In this document: one piece after another, positions 1 through 6,938 of the stretch
Layout: each line of letters opens with the position of its first letter
Numbering within the stretch: position 1 is the first letter of the stretch
NCBI RefSeq assembly: GCF_000374025.1
Contig: NZ_KB893173.1
Location: forward strand, 62,001-126,000
Reading direction: 5' to 3'
Source of the DNA: Spirosoma panaciterrae DSM 21099
GTDB lineage: Bacteria; Bacteroidota; Bacteroidia; Cytophagales; Spirosomataceae
Length of the DNA stretch: 64,000 bases
Notes under the pieces: model-generated
The model's database searches: none
Seen by the model: only the letters and a program-made list of their open reading frames with translations
What the model was told of the DNA's origin: nothing
Made by a program: the position numbers and the translations under genes

Positions 1-4
1 GGAT

Positions 5-47
5 AAGAGTCGATGTATGGTCTGAGTCAGGCTGTACATCGACTCTT
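5..47. terminator. Hairpin at the window edge
   Basis: Positions 5-17 and 35-47 form a perfect 13-bp inverted repeat with a 17-nt loop, followed by only three T residues. It probably ends a gene that lies to the left of the window. The T-tract is weak, so a factor-independent terminator is likely but not certain. Confidence 0.45.
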
Positions 48-313
48 TGCCATTAGCAAAACTACCCAAGTATCAGCCCAAGTTGTGACTAGTTACCTTG
101 GGAAACCTACTGACTCGTACTGACAAATATCCTGCTTTATGTAGTTGACATTCTGGCACAACCATGGCCTTTGGACACTAATCTACCAGGCAAGACCATT
201 ACAACTAAAATACAATCAAAGTAAACGCCTATAGCTAAGTCATCATTTTCGCCCACTTTTCATAAACAATTGGGTAATTAGCCCAGTTTATAATACAAAT
301 AAAATATAACGTT

Positions 314-676
314 ATGAAAATTGCTGTTGAAAAAGGGCAAGATAAATTACTCTTAGCCGATGGTCGCCAGATGGTTACCATTACCCATATTGATGAGGGA
401 AAAAGCGAACACAAAGGTATCCCCTTTTTTGCCGTCCGCTTTGAAAACAACGAGGGCTATATATCGCACCGATTCTATGAATCTCAGGCTGGTATGCCAG
501 CCATTGTTAGTCTATTTGAAGAGGTGGGATTACCTGTTGAGTCAGGAAAGGAACTGGATACCAAACAATTGCTGGGTAAACAGCTCACCATTGAAGTCGG
601 TGAACGATCCTATACGGATCCGGAAAGCCAGAATGAACGTACGCTGAAGCAAGCGGTTAATTTTCTGGTCAGTTAA
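314..676 (+). CDS. Small protein of unknown function
   Basis: A 120-residue soluble protein with no signal peptide, membrane segment or cysteine. I do not recognise the family. The N-terminal half alternates short hydrophobic strands with charged turns (KLLLADGRQMVTITHI, FFAVRFE), which suggests a small beta-barrel or OB-like fold. The C-terminal half has GKELDTKQLLGKQLTIEVG, loosely like small phage-type proteins that bind or cap nucleic acid, but this is too weak to assign. The ATG at 314 follows an A/T-rich leader and is the only sensible start. A 13-bp hairpin lies just downstream. It stands alone, with the next gene convergent on the other strand. Confidence 0.75.
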   Translation: MKIAVEKGQDKLLLADGRQMVTITHIDEGKSEHKGIPFFAVRFENNEGYISHRFYESQAGMPAIVSLFEEVGLPVESGKELDTKQLLGKQLTIEVGERSYTDPESQNERTLKQAVNFLVS

Positions 677-690
677 TCTACTTACATTTT

Positions 691-749
691 TTGTCGTATC
701 GGCGAATTAGCTCTGACTTGAATTATTGACTGATTTGCCGATACGACAA
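691..749. terminator. Bidirectional hairpin terminator
   Basis: The arms 691-703 and 737-749 pair over 13 bp, starting TTGTCGTATCGGC, and pairing extends inward through a G-T pair. A run of T precedes the left arm. It lies between two convergent genes (314-676 on plus, 959-1645 on minus) and can serve the plus-strand gene. Confidence 0.55.
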
Positions 750-898
750 TAACGCTATGATGCCCGGTGAATGCCGGGTAGGCCAATTTGTAAAAAGGTA
801 CTATCCGGCAATCGGATTTAGGGCATCTATAGCCTGTCTATCTAATGCAGATTTCTCCTTGCAGAAATCTATTCGTTTCTGGCAGAAGTATAACCTGG

Positions 899-921
899 AA
901 TGAAGTTGATAAGACTTCATT
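899..921 (-). terminator. Short hairpin downstream of the DUF421 gene
   Basis: AATGAAGT at 899-906 pairs with ACTTCATT at 914-921 around a 7-nt loop. A second 8-bp hairpin (850-857/864-871) lies beyond it. Both are 3' of the minus-strand gene ending at 959. Neither has a convincing T-tract, so this is a weak call. Confidence 0.3.
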
Positions 922-958
922 GGTTATGGAATGGTACCCTCTGGCCCGAAACAGCCTG

Positions 959-1645
959 TTAGGTTTTTCTTAGAGTTTGAATAGCTTCTACCCATTCTTG
1001 CTGATGACAGCGAGGGCAGACGTGTTGTGCAGTGTTAATTTCCTCAACCTGACCACAAGCTGTGCACGCATAAGCCCCGGGCTGATGAATTTCTTTTTGT
1101 CGGTTCTGATAAACTTTGGGCAGTATGGGTAATCCCGGCTTTACATCTTCATCTGCATAATAGTAAAAACTTACGTTACCACTCGTTTCCAGAATGGCTG
1201 TGCGCACCTGGCCGACATGTTCAATATTTTGCTGACGCATTTCGGCGAAGAACTCGTCTTTGGCATATGTATGATCGGAATGAGCCTGGAGAACAAACTT
1301 ACCTTCTTCAATGATATACAACGGCTCCCCTTCCAGAAGTCGTTCAAAACGCTCTCGTCGTGCCGTTAGCCAGGTTAGCAGGCGATAGAAGAGCAGAATC
1401 GTCACAATGACCACAAACGCAGGCAGAATAGCCTGGTCCTCATTAACCATGGGGTCACCAACCGCTGAGCCTAGCCCAATAATAATCGCGACCTCAAAAA
1501 TGGATAACTGTCGGATTCCTTTCTTGCCCGTCAGTCGTAGAAAGACAAGAATGAGCACAAACATGATCAGCGTTCTGATCACTATCTCAACGGCCATAAG
1601 CCAATCCAGATCACGTAGAAAGAGGTTTTTGAGGTCAAATTGCAT
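959..1645 (-). CDS. DUF421 (YetF/YcaP-type) membrane protein with zinc-ribbon tail
   Basis: A 228-residue inner-membrane protein of the DUF421 family. Three hydrophobic segments lie at about residues 16-38, 45-62 and 72-92, joined by the family signature around RLTGKKGIRQLSIFEVAIIIG and GSAVGDP. A soluble domain follows (about 100-185). Members are linked to envelope stress and spore physiology in Firmicutes; the biochemical role is unknown. The unusual part is the last 45 residues, which contain a CxxC...CxxC pair (CTAC and CPRC about 16 residues apart), the shape of a zinc ribbon that typical DUF421 proteins lack. The start ATG at 1645 gives the hydrophobic N-terminus expected of the family. 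No operon partner is visible. Confidence 0.85.
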   Translation of the reverse strand: MQFDLKNLFLRDLDWLMAVEIVIRTLIMFVLILVFLRLTGKKGIRQLSIFEVAIIIGLGSAVGDPMVNEDQAILPAFVVIVTILLFYRLLTWLTARRERFERLLEGEPLYIIEEGKFVLQAHSDHTYAKDEFFAEMRQQNIEHVGQVRTAILETSGNVSFYYYADEDVKPGLPILPKVYQNRQKEIHQPGAYACTACGQVEEINTAQHVCPRCHQQEWVEAIQTLRKT

Positions 1646-2420
1646 AGAAAGGAATCTGATTCAGCCCTATAACCCCATGTTTGATTCAGCTGTTTTAGCT
1701 GGCTTTGTTAGAATATGTCAAATTCAATCCGTTGTTGACAGTTATAGTTACGCCAGTATCATTCATTCGTCTTTAGCCCCTATACCATCTCTCAACTCAG
1801 TCTATGCTCTGTGGCATCTGGGGGTATTCTATTTGATGGTGACACTATTAGCCTCTACGAAAGGTAAAAAAGTAAGTTACTGCACTAAACACTAGCTTTA
1901 GGTCTGAAGGCTAGCATGCCCCCAAAAGGCCAATAACACTGCTACCATCAGGAAAACCCGGTCGACTCGACCTGATATCTGCTGATACTGAGCAAGCAGG
2001 TCTATTGAAGCAGCCAGCGGACCCAGCAGCGACAGCATAAACACAGGTTAAGGAAACAGGAAGGGTTAGGGATTAGCCCTGAATTTTACCCACGACTAGC
2101 TGATACTTCAGGAAAGCAATCGGCTACGAGCCGTGCGTAATGGGTCCAATACTGAGGCAAAATTCGTCAAGCGCAGAACAAGCCACAATCGGATATTGAG
2201 ATGAATTAAATTCATTAATGACTACCTTTAAATGCCTTTTGGGTAAAGTGAATCTGCCATTGAGGGCCATGAATCAACGGGCGACAAACAACGGGTTTCG
2301 GTCTACTTCGGGTGTTTTACTAGAACCGTCCCTCCTCACTCACTGAGTTTTTAACGCTTTTCCACTTAACTGAAACGACTTTTTGTTGTTATCTCCTGAA
2401 AGAAGTTAAATCGATCTGCT
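1646..2420. other. Long intergenic region, mostly featureless
   Basis: About 775 bases with no convincing full-length gene. It holds one short hydrophobic reading frame on the minus strand (1898-2038, listed separately) and another 48-codon unassigned frame on the minus strand (2124-2270). No strong hairpins or promoter boxes were seen. The low gene density and the remnant frame suggest decaying DNA. Confidence 0.5.
1898..2038 (-). pseudogene. Possible remnant of a membrane-protein C-terminus
   Basis: A 46-codon frame from an ATG at 2038 to TAA at 1898. It encodes an amphipathic start (MLSLLGPLAASIDLLAQY) followed by a basic stretch and one hydrophobic helix (VFLMVAVLLAF). This looks like the tail of a larger membrane protein whose 5' part is gone; an in-frame stop lies three codons upstream. 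It could equally be a real small membrane peptide or chance. No family recognised. Confidence 0.25.
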
Positions 2421-2675
2421 ATGCATAAACACAAACAGACTGCTAACAGCGAATCTACATACCAAAACGTTGAGGGCCAGCCGCCCTTTGCTTTAGAAAA
2501 TGTGCTTCAACTTCGAGAGGCTATTGATGAGGTGGTTTATGGGGAAACCGACGAGATTACTGCCGACGATCCGGCCCGACTTCGCACGGTTGAAGGCTTG
2601 ACCGCGTTAGGGCAGATGGGATTGTTGACCGAGATGGATCTGGATGAGGCCAAGAAAGGATATCTGGAAAGCTGA
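2421..2675 (+). CDS. Small acidic protein of unknown function
   Basis: An 84-residue acidic, soluble protein with no signal peptide or membrane segment. The first 25 residues are polar and probably disordered; the rest (from about residue 28) should form three or four helices with Leu/Glu/Asp spacing (ENVLQLREAIDEVVYGETDE, then LRTVEGLTALGQMGLL). No family recognised. The codon pattern is that of a real gene and the ATG at 2421 is well placed after an A/T-rich stretch. The AraC regulator begins 83 bases downstream on the same strand. Confidence 0.6.
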   Translation: MHKHKQTANSESTYQNVEGQPPFALENVLQLREAIDEVVYGETDEITADDPARLRTVEGLTALGQMGLLTEMDLDEAKKGYLES

Positions 2676-2758
2676 CGGTCTGCTCAACGAAATGAGCAGT
2701 AACTTCGGCGGATTTAAATAAACGCAACCATGCCTACAATCAATTCTTGTCGTCATCA

Positions 2759-3562
2759 ATGGTGAATTTACAACCCGGGGAGTATCAGGGCACGGTAAGC
2801 GACAGAATATCAGCCAACGGGTTGCTTATTGGCTTGACGGACTATGTCCGTGATCAGTCGGTAAGCTTTATGCATACCCATCAGAATGCCCACTTGAGTT
2901 TGGGGCTTGTCGGTCAAATGGTTGTTCGAAGAAAGTCTCATTCTGGCCTAAATGCCAATATCGAACAATTCTCTTTTGTTCATGCGGGCGAAGAACATCA
3001 AACAAATCTGGTCAGTAATGTCGGTAAAAATATTAATTTGGAGCTAGAGCAGCCCTTCTTTGTTCGTTATGCGCTGACGGAGGCCAATTTTAGTGAGTTG
3101 ACCCAAACGCCCGGAGCCACCCTGCTGATGCTTAAATTGGTTAAGGAACTTCATTTCTCCGACAGGGCGCTTACCGATAACATCCATGACTTGATTCTCA
3201 GTGTGCTTCAGCCTCAATTAAACGCAATCAGGAAATCGCCACCCAAGTGGGTACCACTGGTAAAACAATTGCTTTCGGATAATTGGGATAAAGAACTATC
3301 TCTGGATCAAATTGCTTTAGCGGCTGATATACATCCGGTAACCGTATCAAAATATTTTATGCGCTATTTCGGCTGTAACCTGGGTGAATACCGAAGGAGG
3401 CTTAAAGTAGAGCGGGCCCTGCAATTGATGAATTCTTCCCAAAAATCGCTAACAGAAATTGCGTATGCCTGCGCTTTTTTCGACCAGAGTCATTTCATCA
3501 GAGCCTTTCGGGAAGCCACCGGCTACCCGCCAAAACACTTCTTGCTCCGAATGGCACGCTAA
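2759..3562 (+). CDS. AraC-family transcriptional regulator
   Basis: A 267-residue regulator. The N-terminal about 160 residues resemble the cupin-like sensing domain of AraC proteins, with a HTHQNAHLSLGLVGQ segment typical of the barrel. The C-terminal about 100 residues hold two helix-turn-helix units: LSLDQIALAADIHPVTVSKYF (the first contains this stretch in two parts, LSLDQIALAAD and HPVTVSKYF) and SLTEIAYACAFFDQSHFIRAF, followed by the family ending TGYPPKHFL. The ATG at 2759 was chosen; an in-frame TTG at 2747 would add four residues. The beta-lactamase-like gene starts 46 bases downstream on the same strand, so this regulator may control it, which is inference. Confidence 0.9.
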   Translation: MVNLQPGEYQGTVSDRISANGLLIGLTDYVRDQSVSFMHTHQNAHLSLGLVGQMVVRRKSHSGLNANIEQFSFVHAGEEHQTNLVSNVGKNINLELEQPFFVRYALTEANFSELTQTPGATLLMLKLVKELHFSDRALTDNIHDLILSVLQPQLNAIRKSPPKWVPLVKQLLSDNWDKELSLDQIALAADIHPVTVSKYFMRYFGCNLGEYRRRLKVERALQLMNSSQKSLTEIAYACAFFDQSHFIRAFREATGYPPKHFLLRMAR

Positions 3563-3608
3563 TTCTATCCAATTTTCTTCGGGCAGGGCCACCTACTTTT
3601 GGCTATTC

Positions 3609-5126
3609 ATGATAGTCAAAAGTAGATCTATGTGGAAGCTAATTTTTCTGCTTGTGCTTTTTAGCCACGTTCGGGCAACCGGGCAAAATCGTCTTGCGCG
3701 GATCGACAGCCTTGTTTCCAAACGAATAGCGGATTATGAATTATCCGGAAATATCCTCCTGGCCGAGAAAGGAAACGTACTATACGAGCGCTCCATTGGT
3801 TTAGCCAACACGCGTACCGGTAGGCCAAACAATCAAAACTCGTCGTTTCAGTTAGCCTCGGTATCAAAATTGTTTACCTCGGTAGCGATTTTGCAGTTAA
3901 AAGACAAACACCGGCTGAAGCTGGACGATCCGGTACGTAAGTATATTCCCGAACTTACAAACAAGGCCATCACAATCCGTCATCTCTTAACGCACACCTC
4001 CGGTCTGGTCGATTATCAGATACTGGAAAAACCATACTTTCAGGATACCAGCAAAGTATTTGAGATCAACGATATTCCTGCCGCTATCAACAACGCCCCT
4101 GATGCCTATCGTTTTGCGCCTGGCGAGCGTTGGAGCTATTCCAATAGCGGTTATAATCTTCTGGCTTTAGTTGTTGAACGGGTCAGTAAGCTTCGCTTTC
4201 AGGACTACCTCAGGCAACACATCTTTATACCGGCCAATATGTTGCATTCCTATATTTCGACCCCGCTGATCAAGGTCAGTGAGCCAGATAAAACAGTTGG
4301 CTACGATTATCTGAATTTTGCTCCATGGATACTTCAACGGGCAGATTCACTACCGCAAAACCATATAGAACTGTTGCACCTGAATGGGTTGATTGGTATG
4401 GGCAATGTGTTTAGCACAACGAGCGATCTGCTGAACTTTGACCGCGCTTTATACCGGGGAACGCTCTTGAACCAGGCCTCCCTCGATGAAGCGTTCAAAC
4501 CCACCAGGCTTACCAATGGCGAACTGGCCTCTAACGGTTGGAAAAACACTAGCGCCTATCAGGGACTCGGATGGTGTGTGCTCAAAGATACCACGTTGGG
4601 TAAAGTCGTATTTCATAGCGGTGGCGAACCCGGTGCCGTAACGATGTTCATACGAAATGTCACAAAAAATCAGACGGTTATCGTGTTAAATAATGTTACC
4701 CACCGGAGTACCCATACTACTGCCATGAGCCTGCTGCATTTGTTAAATGGGGGTAGCGCTCAAACCGATAAACTATCTATCGCCAACGCGTTCAGCCGAA
4801 CACTAATCAAGAGCGGCATCGATGAAGCCTGGACTACGTTTCATGAAATCAAGACTGATACTGCCCGCTTTTACCTGGATGAGCGCGAAATGAATAGAGC
4901 CGGATTAGGCATGTTCTACAACGGCTTTAAAAATCAGGGTATAGAGCTTCTTCGCCTGAATACGGTGTTATTTCCCGCCAGTAGTAATGTCTATGACAGC
5001 TACGCCACCGCTCTGACTGCACTTGGCAAAAGACAGGAGGCAATTAAGATGTACAGGAAAATACTGGAGATGAACCCCAAAGCTGTTCGTGCCCAAAAAG
5101 CTCTGGCCGATCTAGGAGCAAAGTAA
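3609..5126 (+). CDS. Exported serine beta-lactamase-like hydrolase with TPR tail
   Basis: A 505-residue secreted protein. The N-terminus is a signal peptide (MWKLIFLLVLFSHVRATGQ, with the core ATG at 3630; the start at 3609 adds a short basic lead). The penicillin-binding/class C beta-lactamase fold is marked by SxxK at residues 84-87 (SVSK), YxN at about 177-179 (YSN) and an HSGG box at about 336, in place of KTG. After residue about 400 comes a helical tail with a TPR-like repeat (YDSYATALTALGKRQEAIKMY). Such proteins are serine esterases or D-aminopeptidases acting in the periplasm; true beta-lactamase activity cannot be inferred. The upstream reading frame extends well into the AraC gene, but that part is not coding. 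Confidence 0.88.
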   Translation: MIVKSRSMWKLIFLLVLFSHVRATGQNRLARIDSLVSKRIADYELSGNILLAEKGNVLYERSIGLANTRTGRPNNQNSSFQLASVSKLFTSVAILQLKDKHRLKLDDPVRKYIPELTNKAITIRHLLTHTSGLVDYQILEKPYFQDTSKVFEINDIPAAINNAPDAYRFAPGERWSYSNSGYNLLALVVERVSKLRFQDYLRQHIFIPANMLHSYISTPLIKVSEPDKTVGYDYLNFAPWILQRADSLPQNHIELLHLNGLIGMGNVFSTTSDLLNFDRALYRGTLLNQASLDEAFKPTRLTNGELASNGWKNTSAYQGLGWCVLKDTTLGKVVFHSGGEPGAVTMFIRNVTKNQTVIVLNNVTHRSTHTTAMSLLHLLNGGSAQTDKLSIANAFSRTLIKSGIDEAWTTFHEIKTDTARFYLDEREMNRAGLGMFYNGFKNQGIELLRLNTVLFPASSNVYDSYATALTALGKRQEAIKMYRKILEMNPKAVRAQKALADLGAK

Positions 5127-5137
5127 CCCCAACCTAT

Positions 5138-5368
5138 TTGAGATTATTTCCAGCAAGAGCTATTAGCTCATTTAAAATTTTGGACAAGCCGATTCGTGCT
5201 GACGATCCGAATAAGGCTGAGGTTACACAGTCTACCATTAAAATCTTAGATCACGAAAACATCTGGCAGGTAACGAATCGGAACTACCTCCTGGTCGATG
5301 GGATACTATTTCCGGTTGAAACAAAGGAAGAATTGACTAAACATGGTTATTTGCCTGGCCGAAGATAA
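5138..5368 (+). pseudogene. Unassigned short frame, possibly a gene remnant
   Basis: A 76-codon frame with only a TTG start and no ATG. The C-terminal half (DHENIWQVTNRNYLLVDGILFP, here split as DHENIWQVTNRN and YLLVDGILFP) reads like ordinary protein, but I cannot match a family. It follows the hydrolase gene by 11 bases and is followed directly, in the same frame, by a LytTR-domain remnant. It is most likely part of a degraded block. Confidence 0.3.
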
Positions 5369-5590
5369 TTCAAGAATTACTTCTCAAATTGCAGCAGGCA
5401 TGTCCTGTTCGACCCGGCGCAGTTTTTTTGCATCAACCGCCAGATGATCGTACACCACCGGGCCATTCGGGCTATTGAGCCCTGTGCCAACCGGAAAGTT
5501 ACGCTGACGCTGCTGTGCACGCCCGCCGAAAAACCAGTCGTCAGCCATCTGAAAGTAACCCCTTTTCTGGACTGGATAGAGCGGCAGTAA
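5369..5590 (+). pseudogene. Remnant of a LytTR response-regulator DNA-binding domain
   Basis: With no start codon, the frame from about 5393 to the TAA at 5590 reads VLFDPAQFFCINRQMIVHHR, then AIRAIEPCANRKVTLTLL, and ends with VSHLKVTPFLDWIERQ. This order (FFxINRQxIVH, AIxxI, a beta pair, VSxxKVxxFxxWxxR) is the C-terminal half of LytTR domains such as AlgR/AgrA-type regulators. The receiver domain and the first part of the DNA-binding domain are missing, so it cannot be functional as it stands. Confidence 0.7.
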
Positions 5591-5607
5591 ACTATCCGGT
5601 TCAGTTC

Positions 5608-6008
5608 ATGCCCAACTTTGTTCAGTTCGGCTACTTTTCCAGCTATGGTCGCGCTTGGATGTGTGATGTTTGTATCGGTTTTAGTACAACTCCATTAAAC
5701 ACATTATCAACGCAATAGCCCCATGAACCGCAACACTCTCTTCCAACTGGCCGTACTGGCCCTGATCCAAACCAACACACTCACCCCCATCCAACCACCG
5801 CGTTCATCACGGCTCCAACGCCCAATATATCGACAAGAATTTTGGGGGTACGCTCATCATCTGGGATAAGCTATTTGGCACCTATGAGCCCGAACGGGAG
5901 AAAGTGAAATACGGCATTACCACAGGATTCATGGGGCAAAATCCGTTCAGGCTGGTGTTTCAGGGGTTCATTGGCTTCTTCCGGGGCAAAATGCATTACA
6001 AAGGCTGA
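5608..6008 (+). pseudogene. Remnant of a sterol desaturase/fatty acid hydroxylase
   Basis: The last part (about 5772-6008) reads in one frame NHRVHHGSNAQYIDKNFGGT, then LIIWDKLFGTYEPEREKVKY and a tail ending KMHYKG. HRVHHGSN is the C-terminal histidine box of the fatty acid hydroxylase superfamily, and FGGTLIIWDKLFGT is its usual continuation. The first histidine boxes and membrane helices are missing. A possible N-terminal scrap with a frameshift begins at the ATG at 5608 (MPNFVQF, then AMVALGCVMFVSVLVQ in another frame). The intact enzyme is a di-iron membrane oxygenase of roughly 250-400 residues. Confidence 0.75.
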
Positions 6009-6122
6009 TCAACGTTCGCAGGTGTTTGTATGACTTATTGCTAAGACCCGTCCCTCCGCCTGACAGTCATTTGGAGATTACTATCGTCCAGAACAGCTGC
6101 CCACTAGAAGTATCCGAATCCT

Positions 6123-6194
6123 CTCTCTAAATCACACAAAAAAAACGTGCCACAATCTAGAGCTGTAGCACGTTTTTTTGTGTGATTTAGAGAG
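6123..6194. terminator. Long bidirectional terminator hairpin
   Basis: The left arm (6123-6150) and right arm (6168-6194) pair over about 27 bases with a single bulged A/T, around a 17-nt loop. A-rich and T-rich tracts lie inside the stem (AAATCACAC...; TTTTTTTGTGTG). The right arm ends three bases before the stop codon of the SGNH hydrolase gene, so it terminates that minus-strand gene. Its stem is far longer than needed for termination. Confidence 0.75.
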
Positions 6195-6197
6195 GGA

Positions 6198-6863
6198 TTA
6201 CTTCGTAGCAGTCAGTACTTTTTGCATTTGCTCGGCCACGAACAAATTACCTGCATCGTTGAGATGAACACGGTCGGTTGTTAATACTCCCCGATCCTTA
6301 TTCTCAGGATTATTTTTGAGGTTATAATCCAGGAACGCTTTGCGTAGGTCGACCAGCGGGAGGTTATACTGTTTGGCAATAGTACGAATAAATTGACTGT
6401 ACTGATTTAGATCACCATCCTGCTGGTTGGTCATGTCCGTTTTTTCACCAATAGCCGCTGGTGTACACAAAACGACCCGGATGTTAGCTGCCTGCAATTT
6501 CTTCACTACGGCTTCGTAAAACCGGACAAACTTGTCGGGGTCGGTTCCCGTTCCCGACGTAGCTTTATGCCAAACATCGTTTACCCCAACCCAAATAACA
6601 ACAACATCGGGCTTCTGGGCAATCACATCCTCATCCATGCGCAGGAAGAGGTCATAGATTTTATTTCCCCCGATCCCCGCGCCAATCAATTCATATTGAT
6701 CGGATGGCAACATGGACTTTAACTTGTCAATATACCCGCCGGGCTTAACGCCAGCCTGAGTGATGGAATCACCGAAAAATACGATACGGGTTGGCTTAGC
6801 AACCGTCATAGCCAGCAGACCAACGGCTACCAGCACTACAAAAAGGCGAACGAATAGTTTCAT
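6198..6863 (-). CDS. Exported SGNH/GDSL-family esterase or lipase
   Basis: A 221-residue secreted SGNH hydrolase. The start at 6863 gives a clean signal peptide (MKLFVRLFVVLVAVGLLAM); an upstream in-frame ATG at 6932 would bury it. The four blocks are visible: FFGDSITQAG (nucleophile Ser in GDS), GAGIGGNK (Gly oxyanion), VGVNDVW (Asn oxyanion), and DRVHLND near the C-terminus (catalytic Asp and His). Members release acyl or acetyl groups from sugars, lipids or peptidoglycan; the substrate cannot be read from sequence. It sits 75 bases downstream of the BatA-like gene on the same strand and could be co-transcribed. Confidence 0.92.
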   Translation of the reverse strand: MKLFVRLFVVLVAVGLLAMTVAKPTRIVFFGDSITQAGVKPGGYIDKLKSMLPSDQYELIGAGIGGNKIYDLFLRMDEDVIAQKPDVVVIWVGVNDVWHKATSGTGTDPDKFVRFYEAVVKKLQAANIRVVLCTPAAIGEKTDMTNQQDGDLNQYSQFIRTIAKQYNLPLVDLRKAFLDYNLKNNPENKDRGVLTTDRVHLNDAGNLFVAEQMQKVLTATK

Positions 6864-6938
6864 AGTCAGCAAAGATAGCGGGCGTATAAATTTACCTGAA
6901 TTGCCGGGCCAAAGTTTGGACTCAAATGCCAAAGCAGA

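Noticed and set aside
761-780. Short GC-rich hairpin CCCGG/CCGGG
   Set aside because: Only 5 bp, no T-tract, no gene context.
1407-1895. Long plus-strand frame over the 5' half of the DUF421 gene
   Set aside because: It is the antisense shadow of a clear membrane-protein gene and its translation shows no family.
2124-2270. 48-codon minus-strand frame
   Set aside because: No recognised motif, no ribosome-binding or promoter context, and too short to support.
3459-3608. Upstream extension of the hydrolase frame into the AraC gene
   Set aside because: The overlap would bury the signal peptide; the start at 3609 (or 3630) is far more plausible.
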